Shown here: in pieces, positions 8,671 through 18,387 of the stretch | Numbering within the stretch: the first letter of the stretch is position 1 | Layout of the letters: the number at the start of each line of letters is the position of its first letter | NCBI GenBank assembly: GCA_903995115.1 | Contig: LR877153.1 | Location: forward strand, 496,001 to 560,000 | Source of the DNA: Angomonas deanei | Lineage: Eukaryota; Euglenozoa; Kinetoplastea; Trypanosomatida; Trypanosomatidae | DNA length: 64,000 nt | Reading direction: 5' to 3' | The notes under the pieces: model-generated | Told to the model about the DNA's origin: nothing | What the model saw: the letters and a program-made list of their open reading frames with translations, nothing else | The model's database searches: none | Made by a program: the position numbers and the translations under genes

Positions 8671-11600
8671 CTAACTGGAGCCTGGCGCGTCATCACCGTT
8701 TTCTTTTTTACTTTTCTTTACCTTTTTCACGACAATGGTTTTCTTCACCACCTTCTTTTTCCTACCGCCATTCTCCACCGGACTGTCAGCTGGCGCTGCG
8801 GTCACCGCGGTCTTGTTCGGGTCCTCCCTCACCGTGGTGGCAATCTTGCCCTGCACGTGGTGTAGCACCTCCTGCTCATACTGCCGTAGCTGATGATAGT
8901 AGGACAGCAGCTGACGGGCGCTGTTGAGGCCCCATACTTTATACTTCTCCAACTGCCGTGTGCCGTAGGTGTGGTGGAGCTTGAGTAAGTTCAACTCCAC
9001 AAAGGAGAGCACCTCGCTCTCTAGCAACGCCTGCCGTGCCGTGTACTCTTGCAGGAGTAGCATGTACTGCCGCTGTTGGTGGACGGCGTCCTGCAGACTG
9101 CTGACATAGAGAGAAAAGTACAACTGCTGAAACTGCTTATAATTCTGTAGACTGGTTTCCACAAAAAGGGGTAAAAGACGCTTTTCGACGTAAAACTGTA
9201 TCAACACCTGACCAGCGGAGCGTAGCGGATGGTGGCTGTCCTCCAAGTTGTTGAATGGTGGAGAGGTGCCGCCGACTGCATTATTATTATTATTATTGTA
9301 GCCGGAGAGTGGATTGCCGCTCGACAGAGGGGTGACGTCGTGCATGGGTAGTGGAGAGCTATTCTCCTCTTGCAGCAGGGTGTGCATGTTACTATTACTG
9401 GTGCTCGTCGTGGTCGTGCTATTGGGGTCCTTGCGCCACCGGAACCCACGAACCGCACTGCCCACCGTGCTGGTGCTGCTCTCGCTGACCCCCAGCGCCT
9501 CCTGCACCTTCATCTTTTCATCCTGCTTGTGTTTCTTTTCCAGTTCCAACACCCGCTTCCGCTTGTCCTCCAAGTCAGGGTTGGTGCCGCGCAGCTCGTC
9601 GGCGGCTCCACCACCACTCTTGAAGGCGGTGTCGAGGTCCTCTCGGTTGCGTAAGGTGAGCTCATTCCCTTCCATGTCGAACGCTCCTTGGATGGACACC
9701 ACACGACGACGTCGTCTCGTGGAGCTGGTCACGTCATTGCTGAGGGGCTGACTAAACTCGGAGTCCTGATAGGCGTCACTGTTGTTGTTGTTATTGTTAT
9801 TACCCAGCCCCAGCGGTGCCGCCTCCTCGGAACTGCAACTATCCCTACGTGCGTACTCCGCCAGCGTAATCTCATTCGCCTGATTGTCATTGGTGAGGTT
9901 GAAATTATTGTTGGTCGCATTATAGTCCCCAGAGGTGTCACCATTATTATTGTTATTATTCATGTTGTAGGGGTTGCCACTGACAAAGTATCCTCCGCCC
10001 GTGCCCGTCATGCTGCCAGTGCTCAGGTTCGCTGCAATATTAAGATTCAAAGGAGCTGCTGGGCTGGACTCCGTGGAGGCACGACCAATGAGGGCGTTGT
10101 TCACTGTTACCGTCAGCGGCGTCGACCAGGGGAAGGGGTTGTCCATGTTCTGCTCGGTGACGACTGCCTCCGCCAGTACGGTCTTCCACGGGGGGTCCTC
10201 CCTGTTCTGCAGTGCCAGCGGACTGATGACCGTGGTGTAGGGGTTGTGGCTCAGGTTGGTCTCCGAGTCGCTGTGCTCGTCGGTTGGGCCGTACGGCGGT
10301 GGCGGCACGGACTGCGGCGCCATGCTCGGGGTGCTGACGGGACTAAGAATCACATTGTTGGTGGGGTTGCTGCCCGAGTCCGCCTCCGCGACGTCCTGCA
10401 GCTGCCGGACAATGTTCGAGTTAATATTGGTGAGTTTGATCATCCCAAACAATTGCTTCTTTTGCAGCTTGAACTCGTCCTTGGCCGCCTTGCGCTCGCC
10501 TTTAATACACTTGCGGTAGATGTCCTCCGCCTTCATCATCTCCTCCACGTGTATCTGCAGTCGCTCGTACCGCTCCTGCTGCGCCAGCGCCTCAATAGCA
10601 CTAATGAGGAATATCTTGCCCTCCTCCACGCTGGCCTTCATCTCTCGCATGTAGAGCAGACCGTATCCCACTAGCCAGTGCAGCATGAGGCTGCCGTAGG
10701 CTTGCGCCATGAGGCCCCATATCGACTGCTCCACTGCTGGGCGACTGCGACGGAAGTAGTACTGCAGAAATTGATTTTGCTCGCCCAGCACACTTCGCAC
10801 CTTGTAGCCGCGCAACACCCGCTGTAGAGTGACCGTCGCCCCTAGCATCTCCCGCTCCCACAGCTCTCGCATGAGCGCGGGGGACTGGTGGTAGTAGTCT
10901 ACGAGCGCCTTACCTCGCTCGCGGACGGCCTCTGCCGTGTTGGTCTTGGGGACGACGGCGGGTACTGTTTTCCCATGGGCACTCACCGGTGCGGTGTGGC
11001 GCCGATTGTTGGGCGTGGGGGAAAGGTTGGCGTCGCTGCTGCTATGACTCCGGGGCAACTCCATCAGCTTGCTGTGGTCTGTCTCCTCCCCTCCCGCAGG
11101 ACGTGTTTCGCCCGTCTTTTCATCACCCCCAATCGCAATCCCTAACGTCTTCTCTAACTTGGGCATAAAGTACCGTGGGCGTCGCATCCAGAAGTAATAC
11201 CCGCTGTAGCGGTACCGCCGTGCCAGGAACACACGGGTGAGAGCCCCCGCCCCCACACGCCTCAACAGCAGGGCAGCTTCTATCCGTCTCTGTCGCCGGC
11301 GCTCTCGCCAACCCACCAAGTACCGCTTTAGCACCCGCTCCGCTCGCAGTTTGTAGATCCAATTCATCTCTCGCTCAATCTGGTGTAGCAAGTTGAGAGC
11401 GTTCATGCGGCACACCTCCACGGAGGTCATGGGGCGCTGGTGGAAAAAGACGCCGACGGTGTACTGATCATTGCCGGAGGTGGTCCGGCAGTTATTGGGG
11501 GTCTCGTTCGTCGCGAGTGTGTTGGTGATGGAGAAGATATCTTCCTGCTCGCCCAACTCGTACCGCTGCGTGCGTATCTGTGCCTGCGGGCTCTCTCCGG

Positions 11601-11712
11601 CTGCCGAGGCCATGTGCACTCCCTGGGACGAGGCTCCAGTTCTCCAGCGTGTTCGCGGTGGCCCGCAGCGGAAGGTAGCCACCGTTGCTTGGTGTGCCAC
11701 GTTTCCCCTCAC
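8671..11712 (-). CDS. Giant CLU/TPR/IQ-like protein, C-terminal segment
   Basis: This is the C-terminal third of the gene beginning at 16655. Natural sequence starts about VHMASAAGESPQ; the first ~30 codons are read in the unused frame. It contains Arg-rich helices with IQ-like calmodulin-binding motifs (around residues 120-150 and again at TVTLQRVLRGYKVRS near 295). A long helical region (about 340-430) follows, then an Asn/Ser/Gly-rich linker with poly-Asn, a second helical block (LLPLFVETSLQNYKQFQQLY onwards) and a very basic Lys tail (KKVVKKTIVVKKVKKSKK). The basic tail and IQ motifs suggest binding to microtubules, membranes or calmodulin (inference). I do not recognise a named orthologue. 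Confidence 0.75.
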   Translation of the reverse strand: MRGNVAHQATVATFRCGPPRTRWRTGASSQGVHMASAAGESPQAQIRTQRYELGEQEDIFSITNTLATNETPNNCRTTSGNDQYTVGVFFHQRPMTSVEVCRMNALNLLHQIEREMNWIYKLRAERVLKRYLVGWRERRRQRRIEAALLLRRVGAGALTRVFLARRYRYSGYYFWMRRPRYFMPKLEKTLGIAIGGDEKTGETRPAGGEETDHSKLMELPRSHSSSDANLSPTPNNRRHTAPVSAHGKTVPAVVPKTNTAEAVRERGKALVDYYHQSPALMRELWEREMLGATVTLQRVLRGYKVRSVLGEQNQFLQYYFRRSRPAVEQSIWGLMAQAYGSLMLHWLVGYGLLYMREMKASVEEGKIFLISAIEALAQQERYERLQIHVEEMMKAEDIYRKCIKGERKAAKDEFKLQKKQLFGMIKLTNINSNIVRQLQDVAEADSGSNPTNNVILSPVSTPSMAPQSVPPPPYGPTDEHSDSETNLSHNPYTTVISPLALQNREDPPWKTVLAEAVVTEQNMDNPFPWSTPLTVTVNNALIGRASTESSPAAPLNLNIAANLSTGSMTGTGGGYFVSGNPYNMNNNNNNGDTSGDYNATNNNFNLTNDNQANEITLAEYARRDSCSSEEAAPLGLGNNNNNNNSDAYQDSEFSQPLSNDVTSSTRRRRRVVSIQGAFDMEGNELTLRNREDLDTAFKSGGGAADELRGTNPDLEDKRKRVLELEKKHKQDEKMKVQEALGVSESSTSTVGSAVRGFRWRKDPNSTTTTSTSNSNMHTLLQEENSSPLPMHDVTPLSSGNPLSGYNNNNNNAVGGTSPPFNNLEDSHHPLRSAGQVLIQFYVEKRLLPLFVETSLQNYKQFQQLYFSLYVSSLQDAVHQQRQYMLLLQEYTARQALLESEVLSFVELNLLKLHHTYGTRQLEKYKVWGLNSARQLLSYYHQLRQYEQEVLHHVQGKIATTVREDPNKTAVTAAPADSPVENGGRKKKVVKKTIVVKKVKKSKKENGDDAPGSS

Positions 11713-14700
11713 GAGGGACGAGCGGCATGAAGTGGGCGGTGGGGTTGCTCATCCGGTTGATGGAAGGGTTGTCGTGCAGTGGATTATTTCCCATCGCGGG
11801 AGAGAAACCGTCCCACGGTGACTCGGAGGACACCAGGGAGGCAGGCACCACGCCGGCTGCCGCCATGATGGCCCGACCTCCCTCATCAGCCGTTAGCACA
11901 GTATTCGCCGTCTCCATCAGCTGTTGTATAATGGTTAAGGACTGCATCACGCTCGACCGCGCCGACACGAAGTGACGATTGTAAAAGTGCATGCAGGCCT
12001 GATTGTTGAGGGCCACCGCCACGTCGTAGAGAAGTGCTTTCGGTCGGTTGGTGAGGATTTCTTCTAACGTGGCTTCTGCTTTCTCCACCAGCTTCGCTAG
12101 CGCCGCGGCGCGTTGCTTCTCCTTCTCATACAGGCGTTGCCCAAAGGCCACCGTCGTGATGACATCACTCATGCGTGCCTTCGCGATGGCTCGCAGCTGT
12201 GCTTCACGGTGGCGCACGAACACACGACGTGCTTCCTTGCAGTACAGGAAGGCAATGTTATTCTGCACCGAGTAGAGCGCCTTGCTCACGTGTTCCTCCA
12301 CCGCGCTCTGCATCACATCCACCATGGAGGAGAAGGGAATACGATTGTCGTCCCCTCGCATCTGGTCAAAGGAGCGGAAAATAAGAAGACGGTTCTTGAA
12401 GTTGGTGGTGGCAGAGAGCGACCCCAAGCTGTCGTTATTGTTGATACCCGTCGGAAGTAATCCATCCCTACCGCTACGTGACTTGTTGCCCAGCTCAAGG
12501 GAGTTGCTGACGGGGAGAACGAGCGCAATATTGCCGTCCGCGCGGTGTGGGTTGCTGCTACCGTTGTCGATGATCTGGGTGGAAGAGGATCGCTTACGAC
12601 TCTCCACGGCCAGTATTTGGGTCGTGTTATTGCTGCCGTCGATTTCGGCCCCCTCCTCTCCCTTTAGCTGGGTCCGCAAGAACCACAGGTACCCTTGCAA
12701 GTTGCGCTCCGCCTTCAGCAGCTCTTCTTTGGCCTGACTGTACGTCTCTGGCACCTGCAGCAGCAGGAGCGCCAAGTCGTTCATGGCAATCGCCGCCTCC
12801 ACGCTGTGCTCGCCGTAGCACACCACCACAATCTCCCGCCGCACGCCGCAGAACTGCACCGCCCTCTTCCAACTTTCCCTCTCCGACCGCTGTGGGTCGA
12901 CCACAAACATGTGCTTCACCAGCAACGTCAGTAACGCAAAGAAGAGCTCGCCACACTGGATCGGCCGTAGCTCGGACACCTTTTCCGCCTTGACGGTGGT
13001 GTTGTATTGCAGAATGGGAATGGACTCCTCGTACTCGGGTAAAAGAGGGTTCAGCATGGCCTCCGTGGAGGTGGACTGGGCGCTGACGCTAGCTCCGTTG
13101 TTACGAAGGGCGGCATGCGTGGAGGGGTGGTACAGCTCCCTCGCCCAACTGCCCGTACTATCGCTGATGGAGGAGTTCCCCCTATCGTGAAAGTTGCCGT
13201 TCTCCGGACGGGTGTTGCTGGCGTTATGACTGTTGCCAGGGCTGTTGGAGGAGAGGTAGCGACGGTTCAGCACGCCGCCGGTGAGCACGTCCAGGTCGGA
13301 GGCGGCACTCTCCAGTCCGCGGGTGATGATGGAGGCGGCGTAGTTGGAGCCCATATTCGCCAGCAACGATACCTTGAGACGGAGGAGGTAGGAAAGGGTG
13401 TTGCTCCCCTCGCAGAGCGCCTCGGTCTGTTCGTTGAACTGCCACAGCGCCGTCAGCGCCTCTGGGAGGTCGCTCTTCCCGTTCAGGTAGCACTGCCGGA
13501 AACTGGTGTAGAGGAGGAACGCACTTCTCGATCGGGTGTCGTCGACGGCCCCAATGTTGAAGGGATTGTCTGCTCCCCGTCGCCTGCCCATCAACGACCC
13601 TTGACGGGCCGCGCTGGGTCGGTACCCACGGGTGCGGCCGGCGCCCCCAATGTTATTCTGCTGCATAAAGTCAAAGTCCTCCGTCACCATCCACCCCCTG
13701 CAGGCAATGCGAATATCGGCCGCGTACATTTGGATATACTTTCCAGACCGGGCGTAGTGCAAGTTCTTGTCCGTCGACGTCCCTGGCCCCATGTGATAGG
13801 GGATGCTCGCCACCCGCAGACCAATCTCGTTCTGCTCGTAGGAGTACTCCTGCATCTTCTCGATCGACCCTAACTTCAGGACGAGTGGAATCTCGATCGT
13901 GTTGCGGAACAGCTTGGAGCGGGCGCGGAGGGGGTAGCGACCCTTGTCGGTCTTACCAAACAAGAGCGGCTCGAGTACTTTGCTGTCCCCGGAACGACGG
14001 TCGACGGTGATGCTGTTGTTGCGCAGGACCAGCGGGACCGCCAGCATCTCCTGCAAGCATTGCAGCGTCCAGCCCGCGTAAAGTTCATTGTGCTTAACAC
14101 GTATTTTATCGTCATCGGAAGTATCGTAGCGGCCGGCGTGATTTCCATTGTTCGAACCGCGATTGTTGTTATCCCTCGCCCTGCGCAGCTGCACCACCGG
14201 CTTCTTCTTGAGCACCTGCCACTCCTCCGCCTTCTCCCCAGCGAGGTACGGCCTGTAGACATAGACGTCATTGACAATCGTCAGCAGCTCCTCAAACATA
14301 TCCTCCCGGAACTGAATCGAGAAGAGCGCCGAGTTGAAGGCGGGGTATGTCAGCCGGTTCCCCTTCGCTGTTCCGTTCCGCCCAAAGGAGAAACCAGAAC
14401 CGTCCCCAATCGCGGTGTTCTTGGAGAACCGGCTGATGGTCGTGTTGGAGAAGCTGGTGTTGGACACCCCGGGGGAAGTCCCGTCGTAGCTAGCGGCGGC
14501 GTCCTCCCCCACCCCCACCCGAAAGATACCGTCGAGCAGGTGCAGGTACTTATCCAAGAGGGGCTGATCCAGCTCCGACAGCTCCCTCAAGAAGTCCACC
14601 AGATAGTCGTCCTCGAACGACACATCACTGTTGTTGTTGCTGGTGGCGGTGTTGCCGTTGAGAGGGAGACTTACTTCTGGGGTGGCAGAGCCCCCTAAGC

Positions 14701-16024
14701 CGCCCTTATAGGCCTTGTACAGTTCACGCTTTCCCTCCACACTCGACAGACTGCGCCGCATGCGCAGCACCCACTGGGGGTCTACCGCCCGGGTGAGGTT
14801 GTGCCACTCCTGCATCAGCAGACTCTTGATGACCCGTGCGATCAGCTCTCCAATGATACCTTGGCAGCACTTGCTGCACTGCGACAGTCGCGCCTGGACG
14901 GCCGGGGAGCTACCCCCGTTTCGCTGGGAGTTCTGCAGGGAGGCGGTCAACTGCTTCTCTTCCGTCTTCAGTAGATCCAACAGTGGAAAGACATAACTGC
15001 CAAAGTGGACTCCGTGGGAGTGGCAGATGGTGGAGACGAGAATGGAATTCTCCGACGAGACCCCGTTGAGGAGTTGGGCGACAATATTCGTCAGTTTGGA
15101 GTGCAGGATGAACTCATTCGGACCACAGTCGCGCATCAACACGCCAACAGGGCTGCTGTACATTTCCGGGCGCGGCACGAGAGCAGCCGTGTAGGAGGCA
15201 CGGGAATAGTTCTGAAAGTAGCACAACGCCCGGGCATCTAGCATGTACCACCGTGCGTCCGCCCCACTCGCGACGAGAAAGGCATGCAATCGCGTATTGG
15301 TGAAGTTCCGTCCTCGCATTTCGTTCCCCCTCAGTCGTCGTGCGCCGCCGCGGATATTATCGACATGACTGGCTATGTTCTCCAGCGTGGCGTTCGAGAA
15401 GAAGACACTAAATTTCTTTTCTCCCTCCGTGCCTGACTCCCCGTTGGTTTCCCTCGCCGGCTTGTGGAACCCGTTCACTGGTCTGCCGAGCGGGGAAGAG
15501 GCGTCGTCGCCGCCACTGACTTGAGTCATCTCGGACGGTTTGAGCGGTTTCAACAATCGCAGGGAGGCGCACATGGCCTGGAAAGCGTGCTGCACGGGGT
15601 ACGCCTCCAGCCAGTCCACCCACGGGGAGGAAACCGGGGCGAGGGAGAGGCACAGCACCGACTGACCGAGCACCTCTAGCCCAATCGTCAGTGGCGTGAA
15701 GAAGAGCGACATGGACGCGTTAATGACACTGTGCGCCGCTTCCACATAATTCTTCACCTCCTTCAGCGTGTTCCACCGCAGGAGGCACATGCCGTGCACC
15801 CGGTCGTAGCAGCAGTTGGGGCTCACCCGGACGAGGGAGTTCCACGTGTCGCTACCCTCGCAGTCGGTGACCCACGTCAGCACGGTGCCCACCAGCTCCT
15901 CGGCAAGGGTGTCGACAAACGCATTCCACGGCTTGAAGAGCTGCTCGCGGTAGTACTCCGGGGCCCCACTCACTACGCAAGATGACATAGGAGGAGGCCG
16001 TGTTTCGGTGACTGCCGGAGACAT
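11492..16024 (-). CDS. Giant CLU/TPR/IQ-like protein, central segment
   Basis: This segment of about 1,510 codons is open throughout. Useful sequence begins near APEYYREQLFKPWNAF. Around residues 240-300 the text DARWYMLDARALCYFQNYSR, followed by a conserved RPEM, resembles the central motif of clustered-mitochondria (CLU/TIF31) proteins, which reads roughly SDGRxYxLDxxRxxP...RPEL in that family. Later helices (LNNQACMHFYNRHFVSARSS and preceding repeats) look like TPRs, also typical of CLU proteins. If correct, the protein could bind mRNAs of mitochondrial proteins or govern mitochondrial distribution. The similarity is motif-level only. The segment continues into the C-terminal piece at about 11615-11632. 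Confidence 0.75.
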   Translation of the reverse strand: MSPAVTETRPPPMSSCVVSGAPEYYREQLFKPWNAFVDTLAEELVGTVLTWVTDCEGSDTWNSLVRVSPNCCYDRVHGMCLLRWNTLKEVKNYVEAAHSVINASMSLFFTPLTIGLEVLGQSVLCLSLAPVSSPWVDWLEAYPVQHAFQAMCASLRLLKPLKPSEMTQVSGGDDASSPLGRPVNGFHKPARETNGESGTEGEKKFSVFFSNATLENIASHVDNIRGGARRLRGNEMRGRNFTNTRLHAFLVASGADARWYMLDARALCYFQNYSRASYTAALVPRPEMYSSPVGVLMRDCGPNEFILHSKLTNIVAQLLNGVSSENSILVSTICHSHGVHFGSYVFPLLDLLKTEEKQLTASLQNSQRNGGSSPAVQARLSQCSKCCQGIIGELIARVIKSLLMQEWHNLTRAVDPQWVLRMRRSLSSVEGKRELYKAYKGGLGGSATPEVSLPLNGNTATSNNNSDVSFEDDYLVDFLRELSELDQPLLDKYLHLLDGIFRVGVGEDAAASYDGTSPGVSNTSFSNTTISRFSKNTAIGDGSGFSFGRNGTAKGNRLTYPAFNSALFSIQFREDMFEELLTIVNDVYVYRPYLAGEKAEEWQVLKKKPVVQLRRARDNNNRGSNNGNHAGRYDTSDDDKIRVKHNELYAGWTLQCLQEMLAVPLVLRNNSITVDRRSGDSKVLEPLLFGKTDKGRYPLRARSKLFRNTIEIPLVLKLGSIEKMQEYSYEQNEIGLRVASIPYHMGPGTSTDKNLHYARSGKYIQMYAADIRIACRGWMVTEDFDFMQQNNIGGAGRTRGYRPSAARQGSLMGRRRGADNPFNIGAVDDTRSRSAFLLYTSFRQCYLNGKSDLPEALTALWQFNEQTEALCEGSNTLSYLLRLKVSLLANMGSNYAASIITRGLESAASDLDVLTGGVLNRRYLSSNSPGNSHNASNTRPENGNFHDRGNSSISDSTGSWARELYHPSTHAALRNNGASVSAQSTSTEAMLNPLLPEYEESIPILQYNTTVKAEKVSELRPIQCGELFFALLTLLVKHMFVVDPQRSERESWKRAVQFCGVRREIVVVCYGEHSVEAAIAMNDLALLLLQVPETYSQAKEELLKAERNLQGYLWFLRTQLKGEEGAEIDGSNNTTQILAVESRKRSSSTQIIDNGSSNPHRADGNIALVLPVSNSLELGNKSRSGRDGLLPTGINNNDSLGSLSATTNFKNRLLIFRSFDQMRGDDNRIPFSSMVDVMQSAVEEHVSKALYSVQNNIAFLYCKEARRVFVRHREAQLRAIAKARMSDVITTVAFGQRLYEKEKQRAAALAKLVEKAEATLEEILTNRPKALLYDVAVALNNQACMHFYNRHFVSARSSVMQSLTIIQQLMETANTVLTADEGGRAIMAAAGVVPASLVSSESPWDGFSPAMGNNPLHDNPSINRMSNPTAHFMPLVPREGKRGTPSNGGYLPLRATANTLENWSLVPGSAHGLGSRREPAGTDTHAAVRVGRAGRYLLHHQHTRDERDPQ

Positions 16025-16655
16025 TCTTCAGCGAGGCCTCCGTCGCGGTGCCGGTGGAGAGACTATTAGAGAAGGAGTTCACCATGTGGGCGGTCGTCCT
16101 GGTGCTCACGCCCCCCGCGCTGGTGGTGCTGCGGCGGCTGAGGGAGGACCCAGGGGACAGCAAGTCCCCCTGTGCATTCGCCTCCGTCCCCTCCGCGCTG
16201 TTGAGAGAGGCCTCCATTCCATTATTGGTACTATTCGTGTCTCCTTCTTCATTGTGATTCCCACCGAGGCGCTTCGTGACGGCGGTTATGCCGGTCAGCG
16301 TCGGCGGAGAGCGGGAGGTATCGCTGACAAGGGAGGCATTGCCCCTGCTGCTACCCCGGCTCATGCTATTATTATTATTCATATTACTGCTACTGCTCAC
16401 GGGTCGTAGACTATCTCCAGCGGCGGGGGCGTCTGGTTTATGCAATAAAGGTTTTTTCAATCGTTGTTGCCGGAGCAGCTCCCGCAGATGATCGACCCGC
16501 TTTACGTACATTTGGTGCGTCTCACGGGCGACTGGGGTGTCGGAGTACTGTTTGCAGATACTAAAATAATCCGCGAACAGACTAGCGGAGTCGGTGGGTT
16601 GTTGCCGCTGCGTGAGGGCGGCGTACGCCATGATGGCATCTTTGGTAGTGTACAT
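15852..16655 (-). CDS. Giant CLU/TPR/IQ-like protein, N-terminal segment
   Basis: This segment starts at an ATG at 16655. The first ~70 residues are helical (an ADYFSICKQYSDTPVARETH region rich in aromatic and charged residues). They are followed by ~150 residues of Ser/Thr/Asn/Gly linker. The frame runs on to 15852, but the natural sequence leaves it around 15960-15995, where a G4C4 stretch occurs, and resumes as APEYYREQLFKPWNA in the next frame. Whole-gene length is about 2,660 codons. The upstream splice acceptor is the strong T-rich tract ending near 16760 on the minus strand, giving a leader of about 100 nt. Confidence 0.7.
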   Translation of the reverse strand: MYTTKDAIMAYAALTQRQQPTDSASLFADYFSICKQYSDTPVARETHQMYVKRVDHLRELLRQQRLKKPLLHKPDAPAAGDSLRPVSSSSNMNNNNSMSRGSSRGNASLVSDTSRSPPTLTGITAVTKRLGGNHNEEGDTNSTNNGMEASLNSAEGTEANAQGDLLSPGSSLSRRSTTSAGGVSTRTTAHMVNSFSNSLSTGTATEASLKNVSGSHRNTASSYVILRSEWGPGVLPRAALQAVECVCRHPCRGAGGHRADVGHRLRG

Positions 16656-17140
16656 TTTTTTCTTTTCTCCAAAGTAAATAAATTAGTTATATATTATTAC
16701 GCTTCGTTTCCTTTGTTTTTTTTGTCGAAACAAACAAATGCGGAAAAAGCAATTTTTCCTTCTAAATAAAACAGAAAAAAAAAAAGAAAAACAGAGACTC
16801 CTTTTTTTTTTTTTTTTTAAATACTCTAAGCTGTATCTTTGCTGAACGGAGAGAGAGAAATAGCATTAACCCATCCAATCGAACAGGAAACGGTAATATA
16901 TCTAAATAAAGATTCATTCAATACAACAGTCAAGTTTTTTTTTTTTTTTCAATTATTATTTTAAAATCGAAGAAGCGTATATTAGTTGATAGATTTGTAA
17001 ATATCCGTGTAGTAATAGGTTGGCAATAATAGTATTAATTGCGATTTTTTTTTTTTAAACAATGGAGAAAAACACGTCGGAGTGAATTATTTCAGACACC
17101 GTTTGTCTTTCTTTCCATTTATTGTATGATGTGCGTGTCC
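16656..17140. other. Gene-free spacer with splice-acceptor tract
   Basis: This A/T-rich spacer contains several long A or T runs. On the minus strand a pyrimidine tract around 16765-16795 followed by AG probably serves the giant gene. Nothing else is recognisable. Confidence 0.55.
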
Positions 17141-17437
17141 TTATTCCTTGCTGGCTGGTGGAGGGCTAGCGTCCTTCTCGTTTCTGTCCACAAACACTTT
17201 ACGGTTATCGGCGTAAAGACGACTGACTAACACCATTCGCTGCATTTCTTTTAGTTGCTTCCGTGCATCCTTCGCTAAGAAGGCCTTCTGCTCCTCTGTC
17301 GACTTGGCGGCCAGCGCGGTGAAGTCGTCCTTGATGTGATTGACGAAATAGGTGCGAAAGTTGTAATCGTGAAAGCCTCTCGCGGTCTTGATCATGCGGG
17401 AGCGCACTTTGGCTAGGGCGGCTTGGGTGGCGGACAT
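17141..17437 (-). CDS. ISD11: ISD11/LYRM4-like iron-sulfur cluster assembly factor
   Basis: The protein has 98 aa from the ATG at 17437, the first ATG after a pyrimidine tract and AG at 17458. It aligns along its length with ISD11/LYRM4: a basic first helix (KVRSRMIKTARGFHDYNFRT), then a helix reading YFVNHIKDDF, then a final helix ending VLVSRLYADNRKVFVD, which matches the family's QLYxxDKLVIE ending. ISD11 is the small LYR-family partner that stabilises the cysteine desulfurase Nfs1 in the mitochondrial matrix. The canonical Leu-Tyr-Arg triad itself is changed (RSRM here), while the YNFR signature that follows is intact. Confidence in the family is good. Confidence 0.82.
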   Translation of the reverse strand: MSATQAALAKVRSRMIKTARGFHDYNFRTYFVNHIKDDFTALAAKSTEEQKAFLAKDARKQLKEMQRMVLVSRLYADNRKVFVDRNEKDASPPPASKE

Positions 17438-17457
17438 GGACGATAAGAAATAGAGTT

Positions 17458-17492
17458 CTAGACGAGAGAAAAAGGGAGAAAAAAAAAAAAAA
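17458..17492 (-). promoter_or_regulatory. Trans-splice acceptor of the ISD11 gene
   Basis: On the minus strand, a long T-rich tract passing into mixed C/T (17461-17492) is followed directly by AG at 17459-17458, about 20 nt before the ATG at 17437. It is a textbook polypyrimidine-AG acceptor, inferred from sequence. Confidence 0.65.
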
Positions 17493-17654
17493 TAACGAAG
17501 TGCGACAGCATGCAGATATTCTTGTTGTTGCGTTGGAGGCATCGAAAAAAGTAGAATTCTTTTTTTATTATTATTATTAATAATCCTTATAGTTAGTTTA
17601 ATCGAAGTGAACCATCTGTCGGTGTTACAACTACACACACACACACACCCGTGT

Positions 17655-18200
17655 TTATGTCATGCGGTCCTCATCACGCAAGTATTCACCAATATCCGCC
17701 TCGTGAAACAACACCTGCGCGTTCATCTCACACTTCCTACACTCCATCGTACTCTGCGCCGCAACCCCAAACCCTAACGGCACATCCCCCATGGAGAAGA
17801 CCGCCACCTTCTGATACTTGGGGGTGGCCTCCGTGATACGGCCTAACCCACCGCGGGTAACGTTACCGCCGTAGAGGAAGCGCTGCTCCTGCGTCGGCTT
17901 CACCCAAATCTTAAACAAACTGTACTGTGCAATAAAGTCCAGTGCGGTGACTTGGATCCGCACGTTTCCATTGTGGGTGACTTTGGCGAACATGACCCCG
18001 ATGCCCATGAGGTTGGTCTTGGCGACGCAGCTGGCGAGCTTGGCCAGTCGCTTCGGGATGTACCAGATACGGTTCTTGTGCAGGCGGAAGACATACTCCT
18101 CCTCTCCTTTCCGCTCCAGCAGATGGGTGGTGTTGGCCCCAATGTACTGGGCGAGCTTTTCGAAGAGCTTCTTGTTTTCCTCCTCCGTCAACGGACGCAT
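17655..18200 (-). CDS. NIP7: 60S ribosome biogenesis protein NIP7
   Basis: The protein has 181 aa, the family length. It begins MRPLTEEENKKLFEKLAQYI, as NIP7 proteins do. The N-terminal alpha/beta domain is followed by a C-terminal PUA RNA-binding domain with FLYGGNVTRGGLGRITE and MGDVPLGFGVAAQSTMECRK, which are highly conserved in eukaryotic and archaeal NIP7. NIP7 binds pre-60S particles in the nucleolus and is needed for 27S pre-rRNA processing. The C-terminal ending ADIGEYLRDED is also conserved. No oddities. Confidence 0.96.
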   Translation of the reverse strand: MRPLTEEENKKLFEKLAQYIGANTTHLLERKGEEEYVFRLHKNRIWYIPKRLAKLASCVAKTNLMGIGVMFAKVTHNGNVRIQVTALDFIAQYSLFKIWVKPTQEQRFLYGGNVTRGGLGRITEATPKYQKVAVFSMGDVPLGFGVAAQSTMECRKCEMNAQVLFHEADIGEYLRDEDRMT

Positions 18201-18387
18201 GATACTTTATTTATTGTGTTTCTTTTTAGATGAAAATAATAATGGAGGAAGACGTATAGGAAAAGAAAACTCACCGGCGTGCAGAAAGCAATTAGAAGAG
18301 ACACGAACAGGAGAAAATAATAATAATAATAAAAATTACTCGTAAGGTGTATAGTATACAAATAGAAATCGATAATAGGAGACCCTC

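Noticed and set aside
9688-10674. Long plus-strand frames such as 9688-10674, 20046-20972, 13115-13873 and 59367-59783
   Set aside because: They lie wholly inside minus-strand genes with recognisable or natural sequence and translate to Arg/Val/Leu-biased text without domains. They are antisense shadows.
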